A stretch of DNA of 22,415 bases from JAYEIH01 sp034659995 (GTDB lineage: Archaea; Methanobacteriota_B; Thermococci; Methanofastidiosales; B48-G16). The DNA lies in contig JAYEIH010000027.1 in NCBI GenBank assembly GCA_034659995.1, forward strand, positions 1 through 22,415. Reading direction: 5' to 3'. Made by a program: the position numbers and the translations under genes. Below the pieces are notes generated by a model, which did no database searches, was not told where the DNA came from, and worked only from the letters and a program-made list of their open reading frames with translations. Positions 1 through 7,048 of the stretch are shown here, piece after piece. Every line of letters starts with the position of its first letter. The first letter of the stretch is position 1.

Positions 1-252
1 ATTAACTTTGAGTACACTATGGAAGAGGAGTTCCTTGATGTGGATACGATAATTCGGGAAACAATTACAAAGAAGGAGGTAAAGAAGGTTCTGCGCGCGT
101 GGGGCAGGACAAAGATATGGGATATTGATAAGCTCTATTACCCTTACTGGATCGTTTACTATGAAGGAAAAAAACCACGAGTTGAGGTCTTCGATGGCGT
201 TTTCGGTCAGAAAGATGGGTATGCAAAAAAAATGATGCGGCACAGGATTTAG
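1..252 (+). CDS. Hypothetical protein, C-terminal part (cut by window edge)
   Basis: The reading frame is open from the first base, so the Met at 19 is probably internal and the true start lies outside the window. The visible 83 residues end at a TAG at 250-252. They are rich in Lys, Arg, Trp and Tyr, with an aromatic patch (YYPYWIVYY) and then VEVFDGVFGQKDG, which looks like a beta hairpin closing a small soluble domain. No transmembrane segment or catalytic motif is visible. I do not recognise the family. The coding call rests on the uninterrupted frame and natural composition. An inverted repeat lies 17 bp after the stop. Confidence 0.6.
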   Translation: MNFEYTMEEEFLDVDTIIRETITKKEVKKVLRAWGRTKIWDIDKLYYPYWIVYYEGKKPRVEVFDGVFGQKDGYAKKMMRHRI

Positions 253-268
253 TGAGTAATATAGAAGT

Positions 269-304
269 GGAGAGGAGTTAAGAAGAGCAGGATGTTTCCT
301 CTCC
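269..304. repeat. Inverted repeat downstream of first gene
   Basis: GGAGAGGA at 269-276 is perfectly complementary to TCCTCTCC at 297-304, with a 20-nt loop. A second small hairpin, CTCCT-AAA-AGGAG, follows at 301-313. It lies directly after the first gene's stop and may be a transcript-end structure. No oligo-T tract follows, so calling it a terminator would be speculative. Confidence 0.4.
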
Positions 305-404
305 TAAAAGGAGGTTGAACTACTTGATTAATCTCTCCTTTATAAAGGTTTTGGAAAAGTGTGCGACTTTTGCGCACATCTTTACTTAGGAGTTCAGTAA
401 GTAA

Positions 405-412
405 TTTATAAG
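405..412 (+). promoter_or_regulatory. TATA box of the lipoprotein gene
   Basis: TTTATAAG sits 28 bp before the ATG at 440. Transcription would start near 435, downstream of the ATG at 416, so 440 is the likelier start codon. A hairpin (TGTGCG-7 nt-CGCACA, 360-378) lies just upstream. Confidence 0.5.
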
Positions 413-439
413 GGCATGAATATTACATACTGGATTTTC

Positions 440-1300
440 ATGATAAAAAATAAAGGAAAAAAAGCATCCGTTGTTGCAGTAGTTGCGGTTCTTCTTACGG
501 CAGGGTGCATGGAGAGCTCTAAGGAAACAACCGTTGATACTACAAAAGATATGGTAAAGATAATGCCGGAGGGTGTTGGCTATATCATGGTCATCGATCT
601 GGAAACTATTCGTGAAGAGCCAAATTTAAAGAATTTTTACGATTCATTAACAGAAACACCCGAAAATTTTGGTTTCAGCTATGAGAGCATGAACATGATT
701 GGAGCGGGATTAAGCAACTCCAATAAAATTCAGATCGCCCTCTTACAGGGAAAATTTGAGAAGGAGGAAATTAATGCGATAACAGGAGCGTGTGAAGGCG
801 TTGAAGAGTACAAAGATGCTGAGATCTGGTCGGAATGCGAAGATAACTACGGCAGAAAGAGTTCAAAAGTGATTTTTAGCGAAAGCCTGGTGCTGCATTA
901 TAGGGCAGAGAATCAGGAGTACATAAAAGGGGTTATCGATACAATTAATGGGGAAGGAAAGACAGCGTACGGTACTGATGAGGATATAAAGGATATAGTA
1001 GATAGATTGCCCGAAAATGGGGGTATAACCACCTTGGTGAAGGAAGGGTATACCAACATCTCAGATAGTACGATTATCGGATTTTCACTGGCAAAGAAGA
1101 GTAAAGAGACGTTGGAATTGAAGATGGTTCTCAAGTTCAAAACGGAAGGTGATGCGGCGGAGCATGGAGAGGAGGCTCTGACCCAGATGGAAAACGGGGT
1201 AATCTCCGATCCCGAGATCTCCCAGGACAATGAGTTCGTTGAGATTACCGGAACGGTACCTATGGAAAAGTTATCTGAGTTTATGGGAAGTTCTCTGTAA
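440..1300 (+). CDS. Predicted lipoprotein of unknown function
   Basis: This 286-residue protein begins with a lipoprotein-type signal: basic n-region MIKNKGKK, hydrophobic core VVAVVAVLL, then a lipobox LTAGC with Cys23. It is therefore predicted to be exported and anchored to the outer face of the membrane. The mature part has no further hydrophobic segment and looks like a soluble alpha/beta domain rich in acidic residues. Four more Cys occur in the first half (AITGACEGVE, IWSECEDN and neighbours). I do not recognise the domain. The frame is open from an ATG at 416, but the TATA box at 405-412 and the clean signal peptide favour 440. A T-rich terminator follows the stop, so the gene is probably transcribed alone. 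Confidence 0.75.
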   Translation: MIKNKGKKASVVAVVAVLLTAGCMESSKETTVDTTKDMVKIMPEGVGYIMVIDLETIREEPNLKNFYDSLTETPENFGFSYESMNMIGAGLSNSNKIQIALLQGKFEKEEINAITGACEGVEEYKDAEIWSECEDNYGRKSSKVIFSESLVLHYRAENQEYIKGVIDTINGEGKTAYGTDEDIKDIVDRLPENGGITTLVKEGYTNISDSTIIGFSLAKKSKETLELKMVLKFKTEGDAAEHGEEALTQMENGVISDPEISQDNEFVEITGTVPMEKLSEFMGSSL

Positions 1301-1309
1301 TTTCAGGAA

Positions 1310-1334
1310 TTTTTATCTCTTTTTCTTTTTTTTT
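1310..1334 (+). terminator. Oligo-T transcription terminator
   Basis: Starting about 10 bp after the lipoprotein stop there is a run of almost pure T with T5 and T9 blocks. Oligo-T tracts without a required hairpin are the usual intrinsic terminators in archaea. Confidence 0.6.
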
Positions 1335-1474
1335 GTAGTAATTATGCTAAGATTTGGAAGTGGAGGGTATAGAAACGGAAGAGTTTTACCTTCAGAGCCC
1401 ACAAAGGTTTATTTATAAATTTTTATGAATATGGAATAAGGAGCGTGTTCGTTTAGATAAGGAAAAAAGAAAGA

Positions 1475-1482
1475 TTTAAATA
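1475..1482 (+). promoter_or_regulatory. TATA box of the HsdR_N-like gene
   Basis: TTTAAATA preceded by a purine-rich BRE-like stretch (GAAAAAAGAAAGA). It is centred about 25 bp before the ATG at 1504, predicting a leaderless or nearly leaderless mRNA. Confidence 0.55.
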
Positions 1483-1503
1483 TAAAAGAAAGAAAAATAT
1501 ATT

Positions 1504-2577
1504 ATGGAACTGGAAGAGGAGTTACCAAAGTTGATAAAAGAAATCCAATTAAATAGGACAATTGTTTCTCTTGATGAGGCTGCTATTAGACAAACAGTGA
1601 TATTGAGGTTATTACACTGTTTGGGATGGGATACATTTAACGTTGACGAAGTCCATCCAGAGTGCTCCGTAGGCGGAAGAAAGGTCGATTACGCTTTAAA
1701 GCATAATGGTTATAAAAAGGTCTTCATTGAAGTTAAAAGAGGTGGAGAAGATTTAGAAAATCATCGAAAGCAACTATTGGACTATTCATTCCAGGAGGGT
1801 GTTAAAACAGCAGTATTGACAAATGGAACTACTTGGTGGTTTTATTTGCCGCTCAATGAAGGAAGTTGGGAACAACGAAAATTTTATACGATTGAAATAT
1901 CCGACCAAGAAGCTAAAGACATATCAAAGAAATTTTTTGAGTTTCTTTCCAAAGAGAATGTAATTTCCGGTAAAGCAATAAATAATGCCGAAAGAATTCA
2001 TAGAAGCAAGAAAAAAAAGAACTTAATAAGAAAAACATTTCCAAAGGCATGGAATAAACTTCTAAATGAAGCCGATGAAAGACTTATAGACCTAATTGCA
2101 GAAACAACTGAGAATTTGTGTGGGCATAAACCTGATTCCAGTGAGGTGGAAAATTTTTTGGCCCCCCGTATCCTTGGTGAGAGTACTACAGTCCAAAAGA
2201 GAATGAGAAAGAAAAAGTATCCTGTTTCAAAAGCCTCGTTCGAAAAACGTGAAAATTATACCGGAAAGTCTATTGTTTCTTTCAGGTTTGAAGGCAAAAA
2301 ATACAAAGTAACATCTTGGATAGAAATGCTGAGAAAAATATGTGGTATCATGATCAGTCTTCATGGAGATAATTTTGAGCGGGTTCTTAAGTTGAAGGGT
2401 CGTAAGAGGCCTTATTTCACAAAGGATAAAAACGAATTGAGAGTTCCAGGTAAGATAGAAAAAACCAATATTTATGTAGAAAGAAACCTTAATACTAACA
2501 TGATAGTGAAACTTTCGAAAGATATGGTCTCATTATTTGGATATGATGTCAAGGATCTTTTGATTGAAGCAGTTTAA
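1504..2577 (+). CDS. Solitary HsdR_N-like PD-(D/E)xK nuclease-domain protein
   Basis: The 357-residue protein has an N-terminal region like the type I restriction HsdR_N domain. A helix carries Glu25 (DEAAIRQ), then LGWDTF and the PD-(D/E)xK core: Asp62 in GGRKVDYAL and Glu76/Lys78 in VFIEVKR. The order and spacing match that nuclease fold. Residues 155-357 are basic and contain no helicase motor motifs, so this is not a full HsdR (about 1000 aa). No methylase or specificity gene lies nearby. A start at 1504 fits the TATA box. Such solo proteins occur in many archaea and bacteria; roles in defence or DNA repair are suspected but unproven. Nuclease activity is inferred from the motif only. The gene is AT-rich with lysine-rich codon use, so it may have been acquired. 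Confidence 0.75.
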   Translation: MELEEELPKLIKEIQLNRTIVSLDEAAIRQTVILRLLHCLGWDTFNVDEVHPECSVGGRKVDYALKHNGYKKVFIEVKRGGEDLENHRKQLLDYSFQEGVKTAVLTNGTTWWFYLPLNEGSWEQRKFYTIEISDQEAKDISKKFFEFLSKENVISGKAINNAERIHRSKKKKNLIRKTFPKAWNKLLNEADERLIDLIAETTENLCGHKPDSSEVENFLAPRILGESTTVQKRMRKKKYPVSKASFEKRENYTGKSIVSFRFEGKKYKVTSWIEMLRKICGIMISLHGDNFERVLKLKGRKRPYFTKDKNELRVPGKIEKTNIYVERNLNTNMIVKLSKDMVSLFGYDVKDLLIEAV

Positions 2578-2618
2578 ACTCTTAATAACATGGTCTTTCC
2601 GCTGTCAAGTAATGAAAT

Positions 2619-2954
2619 CTACTCTTTATAAGGAATCAGACACAAAAATTTCAGCGTCTCACCCCTGCACCGCAACTGGTGAATTTCGTTAGCAGGAATG
2701 AAGATCACATCACCTTCTGATATTTTCTCCTCGGAGTCTCCTCCCCGAACAACACCTTTGCCTTCAAGTACAAATACCTCGTGTTCCCAGGGATGTGAAT
2801 GAAGAGGACTGTATCCTTTCTTCTTTATTTCAAACATCCGCATCGCAAAGTTTTCCGCTCCTATTTTTTTTGTAATAAGCCACCGAACCGTAGTGTTTAC
2901 AGCGCCTTCCTCAGCTTGTTCCTTTTGGACTTTTGAGTAGCGAAACTTCTTCAT
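2619..2954 (-). CDS. Small cupin-domain protein
   Basis: A single cupin barrel of 111 residues. Motif 1 is LHSHPWEHE with His52, His54 and Glu59, then the conserved turn VLEGKGVV. Motif 2 is GDVIFIPANEIHQL with His92. These residues would bind one divalent metal. Single-domain cupins of this size range from isomerases and dioxygenases to small-molecule sensors, so the substrate cannot be assigned. The frame extends 17 codons upstream, but a TATA box on this strand at 2973-2984 places transcription start at about the ATG at 2954, so the mRNA is probably leaderless. It is convergent with the nuclease gene, 41 bp away, and has no operon partner. Confidence 0.8.
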   Translation of the reverse strand: MKKFRYSKVQKEQAEEGAVNTTVRWLITKKIGAENFAMRMFEIKKKGYSPLHSHPWEHEVFVLEGKGVVRGGDSEEKISEGDVIFIPANEIHQLRCRGETLKFLCLIPYKE

Positions 2955-2972
2955 GCAAACACAGTTCTGGAT

Positions 2973-2984
2973 ATTAAATATAAA
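2973..2984 (-). promoter_or_regulatory. TATA box of the cupin gene
   Basis: On the minus strand this reads TTTATATTTAAT, centred about 24 bp before the ATG at 2954. It argues for the shorter protein start. Confidence 0.5.
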
Positions 2985-3205
2985 GTTTTCCTTCCTGAAC
3001 TGCACCGGCCTTTTTAAAAAAGAGTACAGATCCGGAATAAAAACCTTTACGTTTATAAGAAAACGTTATGCAAAAGTTGCAGGCATTGATCTTAATCTGG
3101 AGAGAATGAGTGTTTGGGCCGTTGGAACTGGTTATAGAAGATATATCAGAATGAGATGAATCTCCTTACTCCATATGCTTTCTCTGCCCCCTGAAAACGT
3201 GAATA

Positions 3206-3257
3206 GGAGCCGATCTCTGCGGTTGTGAGTGTTTCTCATCACGGGTGCAGAAACTCC
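3206..3257 (+). ncRNA. Possible structured RNA hairpin (tentative)
   Basis: Three nested complementary blocks are visible: GGAG (3206-3209) with CTCC (3254-3257), TCTGC (3216-3220) with GCAGA (3247-3251), and GTGAG (3225-3229) with CTC-AT-CAC (3235-3242). The internal loops between them resemble the layout of a guide-RNA hairpin. I could not find a convincing ACA box or kink-turn, and the transcribed strand is unknown. The local GC content is higher than in the surrounding spacer. Confidence 0.2.
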
Positions 3258-3330
3258 CGAAAACGGCCAAAATCAAAAGATCTATTAAGATGAAAATCTT
3301 TATATGGAATATATAGGAACTCTTTTCTCA

Positions 3331-3350
3331 AATAAAAACAGGAAAAATAT
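3331..3350 (-). terminator. T-rich terminator after tRNA-Glu
   Basis: On the minus strand, about 27 bp past the tRNA 3' end, two T5 blocks occur (ATTTTTCC and GTTTTTATT). This is typical of an archaeal tRNA transcript end. Confidence 0.4.
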
Positions 3351-3376
3351 TAAGAGAATTAAAGACAAGATTAGCA

Positions 3377-3451
3377 TGCTCCCGCCGGGATTTGAACCCG
3401 AGTCACAGGCTCGAGAGGCCCGTATGATTAACCGGACTACACTACGGGAGC
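3377..3451 (-). tRNA. tRNA-Glu (anticodon CTC)
   Basis: The 75-nt sequence on the minus strand folds as a cloverleaf. The acceptor is GCTCCCG paired with CGGGAGC plus discriminator A. The D stem is GTG/CAT. The anticodon stem is CGGGC/GCCTG with loop CTCTCGA, giving anticodon CTC (3413-3415). The T stem is TCGGG/CCCGG with loop TTCAAAT. CCA is not encoded, so it must be added after transcription, and no intron is present. The acceptor and anticodon loop closely resemble archaeal tRNA-Glu. A TATA-like box (ATTTTTAAAC, minus strand, 3474-3483) lies 27 bp upstream. Confidence 0.95.
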
Positions 3452-3473
3452 GTACTATATCCACTGAGTGGCT

Positions 3474-3483
3474 GTTTAAAAAT
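3474..3483 (-). promoter_or_regulatory. TATA box of tRNA-Glu
   Basis: Minus-strand ATTTTTAAAC is centred about 27 bp before the tRNA 5' end at 3451, the usual archaeal spacing. Confidence 0.5.
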
Positions 3484-3502
3484 CTTATTGTGAGAAGGTG
3501 GG

Positions 3503-3511
3503 AATATAAAT
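3503..3511 (+). promoter_or_regulatory. TATA box of the 3533-7043 operon
   Basis: AATATAAAT is centred 26 bp before the ATG at 3533, so the first gene's mRNA is probably leaderless. The box is divergent from the tRNA promoter, 20 bp away. Confidence 0.5.
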
Positions 3512-3532
3512 GAAAAGTACGTATACAACATA

Positions 3533-5473
3533 ATGAGAGATCCGATAAATCTCTTTGAGGAGCTCTGTATACGGCTTATCGGGGAGAACTTCCACCTTCC
3601 TGCGTACTTTCTCTCCACACTTTTTTGTTTTCCCATCGCAGAGTATTTCTGGTATAAAAGGAAAATCTTACGTATTTTTTCTGCTATTTTCTTTTTTCTC
3701 GGCGTGCTCTCCTTTATAAAGATCTCGTGGCTCTTCTTTCTCATCTTATCAGTATCGGGGAGAATTCTTAATCTTCTCTATACGGCAATAGTCCGATACG
3801 AGCCAGTAGACATTGCCGTGGAAAGAAATCTACGGTCCGTTGCGAAACTCCCATTATACCTGGCGTTTCTATATCAGGAGCTCTGCAAAAAAATCTTTGG
3901 AGACTGGTATAAACCAATATTTTTTCTTTCCACAGCGTACCTTCTTCCTGCTGCACTCCGGCTGTGGAACAGAAAAAAAAGAGTGGTAAAGGGCATATCA
4001 TTTTTTGTGGCAGTATTCTACGGTATTCTATTTTTTAACGGCTGGTGGGTGTTTATACTCATATTTTTCATTTTGGGTGCGTTTCTAAAGTTTTTAGCAT
4101 TTTTATACAGACATTTCAGAGTTGAAGAAAAGGAAACGATGGAAATAGAGATAGAAAGACTGGATAGAATAGATATTGTTTCCGTGGGACTCATACTCTT
4201 TATATTTGTTTCTTTTATTTTTAACTGGTACAAGTTTGTACCAAACTGTGTGGACACGTGGTATCATCTGGCCGTTGGAAGGAAGATTCTGGAGTTAGGC
4301 ACCATTCCTGTCTGGGACTCGTGGGAGTTTGCCCCTGCAGGAAGACCGCATCTGTATCCACCGGTTCTCCATCTACTCATCGCACTGTGTGCAGGTGCAG
4401 AGAATAACGTAGTCAACGGAGGAAGAGTTCTCCAGGCCATCTTTTATCCTCTGGCTCTTTTCACCAACTGGCTTTTTGTACGGTACCTTTTGGATAAAAA
4501 AATAGCCTTTTTGGCGTTGATATTCCTTTCGATGGATATCGGGTTTCTCATGATAAACACAATGATCCTTCCAAGTATGTTGGTGAATATTCTTCTCCCT
4601 CTACTTTTAATATGCTTTTTAAAGAAAAAATTTATTTTGTCTGTTTTCCTGATGACACTCTGTCTCTACTCCCATCTGAGTTTTCCCTTTATCATACTGT
4701 TCTGTCTGTTTTTATTTTCTGTGAAGTATGAGTATATGGATTTTTACAAGAAATTTGCCACATTTTCACTTATCCTCTATCTGCCGTGGTTTTTACGAAT
4801 ACTCGGGAACTTTAATGCACTGGAAAGTACTGTACAGACCTTTTCATCGCCTGTCCATCTTCTCTTTGGATTTCTGAGTCTTCAGTTTGTCAATCCCATT
4901 CTCATCTCACTGGGTATAGTGGGGTATAGAAAGGCAGGTGAGTCCTATAAGCTTGTAAAAATGTTTCTCCTCGGAAGCCTTCCGATTCTACTATTATATG
5001 GTGGAAGGTACTGGTTTCATACGATGCCCTTCTGGGCGATTATGATCGCTTCCTTTGCCAAGAAGTACCTCAGAAGCAAAAAAAGCGTTGCGTTGTTTGT
5101 GATAATTGGGCTTATCCCCACGGTTGACGTTGTGTTATTTGATGACTTTGGAGTTATTCCGAGTATTACAGGAGGAGATGCCGCACTAATGATGTGGACG
5201 AATGGTGTAGTCTTCGATCCTCTCTACGGCGAGGACTGTGAGGAGTTGGCAGAGTACATTATGGAGACTACTGAGAAGAACGCGATAATCAGAGCAGATG
5301 AGCCGTGGGTAGGCGATATGATTGTGGCGCTTACGGGAAGGAGGGTGACCACCGGTGCATGGTGGGAGGTTTCCTCGGTGGAAGAAAAAGCAGAAGATAT
5401 AAAAATCTACGTTTCTTTAGAGCCTATAAGCGATTGTACCATTGGAAGATTCTATATCCTGAAGGTGAGTTAA
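3533..5473 (+). CDS. GT-C-like polytopic membrane protein, putative glycosyltransferase
   Basis: This 646-residue protein has many transmembrane segments. From about residue 215 it resembles GT-C glycosyltransferases (dolichyl-phosphate-sugar users and oligosaccharyltransferase relatives). After a first membrane helix comes an extracytoplasmic motif NCVDTWYHLA with Asp241 and His245, then IPVWDSWEF and LYPPVLHLL, as in the first loop of that family. A soluble C-terminal segment follows (about 550-646). Residues 7-89 and 113-196 look like two copies of one membrane module (LFEELC...FLSTLF against LYQELC...FLSTAY). The gene opens a four-gene operon, and its TAA stop overlaps the next ATG (TAATG), implying coupled translation. 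The sugar donor and acceptor are unknown. The GT-C call is from motif resemblance only. Confidence 0.65.
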   Translation: MRDPINLFEELCIRLIGENFHLPAYFLSTLFCFPIAEYFWYKRKILRIFSAIFFFLGVLSFIKISWLFFLILSVSGRILNLLYTAIVRYEPVDIAVERNLRSVAKLPLYLAFLYQELCKKIFGDWYKPIFFLSTAYLLPAALRLWNRKKRVVKGISFFVAVFYGILFFNGWWVFILIFFILGAFLKFLAFLYRHFRVEEKETMEIEIERLDRIDIVSVGLILFIFVSFIFNWYKFVPNCVDTWYHLAVGRKILELGTIPVWDSWEFAPAGRPHLYPPVLHLLIALCAGAENNVVNGGRVLQAIFYPLALFTNWLFVRYLLDKKIAFLALIFLSMDIGFLMINTMILPSMLVNILLPLLLICFLKKKFILSVFLMTLCLYSHLSFPFIILFCLFLFSVKYEYMDFYKKFATFSLILYLPWFLRILGNFNALESTVQTFSSPVHLLFGFLSLQFVNPILISLGIVGYRKAGESYKLVKMFLLGSLPILLLYGGRYWFHTMPFWAIMIASFAKKYLRSKKSVALFVIIGLIPTVDVVLFDDFGVIPSITGGDAALMMWTNGVVFDPLYGEDCEELAEYIMETTEKNAIIRADEPWVGDMIVALTGRRVTTGAWWEVSSVEEKAEDIKIYVSLEPISDCTIGRFYILKVS

Positions 5474-6144
5474 TGGGCGTTGAAAAAGCAAAGTTCGAAG
5501 AAAAACCGGTGAGAATTATGAGAGTACAGAACATTGACATTGATCTGCTGAAACCACATGAGGCTCTGGATCCCCTGGAATCAAAGCTTCTGATCAAGAG
5601 TATAAATGAAAAGGGTGTCTTTTACAAACCGATGCTTGTGGCCAGGGACTCAAAGGTTATTATAGACGGACATCACAGATGGGATGGTCTCAAAAGGATG
5701 GGAGTGAAAAAGATCCCCTGTATTCTTTTGAATTACTTTGATGATGAGATAAAGCTTTACACGTGGTATCCCATTCTTAATGAAAAGCCTGAAAGAATTC
5801 TGGAGATTTTTGATTATGATACTCTAAACGATTATGAGGGTCATTTTGATAGTTATGCATTTATTATTACCTATAGAAAAAAATATTATGGTCTGAAAAC
5901 AGAGAAGGATGTTATACGGCATATCGAGGATAAGGGCTATGATTTTGGATATGTGGATGCCATTGAAACTGCTCTGAAGGAAGTAGAGAACGGAAAAACT
6001 GCCTTTTTAAGGAAAGCACCGTCAAAGGAAGAGGTCATTGAAAAAGCCTCAAGAAATGAGGTTTTTCCAGCGAAAACAACAAGGCACTGGTTTCCATATA
6101 AGTATCCGTATGTCTATATAACAAAGGAGGAGCTGGTACAATGA
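5473..6144 (+). CDS. serK: SerK-like ParB-fold protein, probable free-serine kinase
   Basis: A 223-residue protein. The N-terminal ParB/sulfiredoxin-like fold includes LLKPHEAL with Glu30 and the signature DGHHRW (Asp66-Trp71). The C-terminal part carries FLRKAPSKEEVIE and AKTTRHWFPY, which match the archaeal SerK family as I recall it. The characterised Thermococcus SerK phosphorylates free L-serine with ADP as donor, giving O-phosphoserine for cysteine synthesis; Glu30 is at the position of its catalytic Glu. Substrate and phosphate donor are inferred here. The start is the ATG at 5473, inside the TAATG overlap with the preceding gene; the longer frame from 5305 runs through that gene and is not credible. 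The stop overlaps the next start (ATGA). Confidence 0.8.
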   Translation: MGVEKAKFEEKPVRIMRVQNIDIDLLKPHEALDPLESKLLIKSINEKGVFYKPMLVARDSKVIIDGHHRWDGLKRMGVKKIPCILLNYFDDEIKLYTWYPILNEKPERILEIFDYDTLNDYEGHFDSYAFIITYRKKYYGLKTEKDVIRHIEDKGYDFGYVDAIETALKEVENGKTAFLRKAPSKEEVIEKASRNEVFPAKTTRHWFPYKYPYVYITKEELVQ

Positions 6145-6365
6145 AAAAGGAGGTATCTTTTGAAATAGAAAAAGAGTACTGGGACGAAGCCGTTGCCAGT
6201 CTTGCTGAGGCTCTGGATGAGGATAGAGAAGATGTGGAACGGGCTATTGTATTCTTTTTTGCCAGGCATTGCGGAGAGTATATGGAAAAATTCTGTAATG
6301 GCGTAGATGAAAAAACAAAAAAAGAGTTAAAAATTGCAATTGTCCATTCAAAACAGGAGAAGTAG
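6141..6365 (+). CDS. Small hypothetical protein (74 aa)
   Basis: A 74-residue acidic protein, predicted largely helical, with no membrane segment. It has two Cys (ARHCGEY and EKFCNG) spaced nine residues apart, too few to argue for a metal site. The start is supported by AGGAG ten bases upstream and by the four-base ATGA overlap with the serK-like stop. The next gene starts immediately after its TAG, so it is clearly part of the operon. The helical EKEYWDEAVASLAEALDED segment could mediate dimerisation. I do not recognise the family, and no function is proposed. Confidence 0.7.
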   Translation: MKKEVSFEIEKEYWDEAVASLAEALDEDREDVERAIVFFFARHCGEYMEKFCNGVDEKTKKELKIAIVHSKQEK

Positions 6366-7043
6366 ATGAAAGGAGCAAGGAAAAACTGTGGAGGAGAAGT
6401 AGTTTATTCGGAAAAACGATGGGAGATCTTACAAACTCTGCGTGAGAAAGCCCTCAAACTCATGGATAGGCTCGGACAGTATTACTGCATTGTCTATGGA
6501 AGCGTAGCCCGGGGGGATGTCACCAAAAAGAGCGATGTTGATATATTTGTCGAGGTCAAGGCCCATCTTCTGGAGGTAACCCTTCGGGAGTTCACAGTAC
6601 TGGAAAGGAAGATTGTACAGGCAACACCCTGGCAGGCGGTAAAAGGAACGATTGTTCTTGGTAATGATATAGAAATATCATTTCCTCTCTGTGATATGAA
6701 CAAAAAAGAGGAAGGATTTTATCATTTCGGTGGGGCTCTTCGTTTTACGGAGCTGAAGAGGGGGAAGAGGGTCTGTGGTGTAAACAAGGATCTTTCTATG
6801 ATAACTCCAACAGAAAAGGGCCATAAAGAAATGAGTATTATAGGACGGGAAAGTGAGGCGGCAGGAATGTTGGACCTTTCCATTGATGTTGTGCGGGAGA
6901 GGGTGAATGTTCTCACCAGGAGAGAGAAGGTGGGAAGAACTGGTGTATATCTCCAACGTAGATTAGCACCCGATGAGGGGTTTGGCGAGGTTCTTAAGAA
7001 AATCGTGGATAAAGATGCTAATGTGAGACGGAGGTTTCTATAG
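6366..7043 (+). CDS. Nucleotidyltransferase-domain protein
   Basis: A 225-residue protein with the polymerase-beta-type minimal nucleotidyltransferase motif GSVARGD (Gly45-Asp51), followed by SDVDIFVEV, in which Asp57 and Asp59 are the metal ligands. A possible third acidic residue lies in GNDIEISF. The C-terminal part (about residues 145-225), with DVVRERVNVL and LQRRLAPDEGFGEVL, is probably a helical or winged-helix domain. The family includes antitoxin-like MNT proteins, but no HEPN toxin partner lies next to it; the adjacent 74-aa gene does not show an RxxxxxH motif. The start codon follows the preceding stop directly, with GGAGA upstream. It ends the operon and converges with the DUF421 gene, 5 bp away. 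Confidence 0.75.
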   Translation: MKGARKNCGGEVVYSEKRWEILQTLREKALKLMDRLGQYYCIVYGSVARGDVTKKSDVDIFVEVKAHLLEVTLREFTVLERKIVQATPWQAVKGTIVLGNDIEISFPLCDMNKKEEGFYHFGGALRFTELKRGKRVCGVNKDLSMITPTEKGHKEMSIIGRESEAAGMLDLSIDVVRERVNVLTRREKVGRTGVYLQRRLAPDEGFGEVLKKIVDKDANVRRRFL

Positions 7044-7048
7044 AGGCT

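Larger units (their letters stand above)
2955..3376. other. 422-bp stretch without a recognisable protein gene
   Basis: Between the cupin start and tRNA-Glu there is no open frame with coding character; the frame crossing 2953-3159 has an implausible composition and no ribosome site. The stretch holds the cupin promoter, a plus-strand TATA-like box (TTTATAAG, 3052-3059), a foldable segment at 3206-3257, and the T-rich end of the tRNA transcript. It may carry a small RNA gene. Confidence 0.5.

Noticed and set aside
416..439. The ATG at 416 as start of the lipoprotein
   Set aside because: It lies 4 bp after the TATA box, upstream of the expected transcription start, and would put extra residues before a clean signal peptide.
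3148..3241. A C/D box guide RNA on the minus strand (GTGATGA at 3235-3241, CTGA at 3148-3151)
   Set aside because: The boxes are too far apart and no D'/C' pair is clear.
3304..3513. A 69-residue plus-strand frame
   Set aside because: It runs through the tRNA-Glu gene in antisense and has no coding support.
5305..5472. Upstream extension of the SerK-like protein
   Set aside because: It lies entirely inside the membrane protein gene in another frame, and the TAATG overlap at 5471-5475 gives a clean start.
6141..7043. A HEPN/MNT toxin-antitoxin pair
   Set aside because: The 74-residue partner shows no RxxxxxH motif, and the pair is embedded in a longer metabolic-looking operon.
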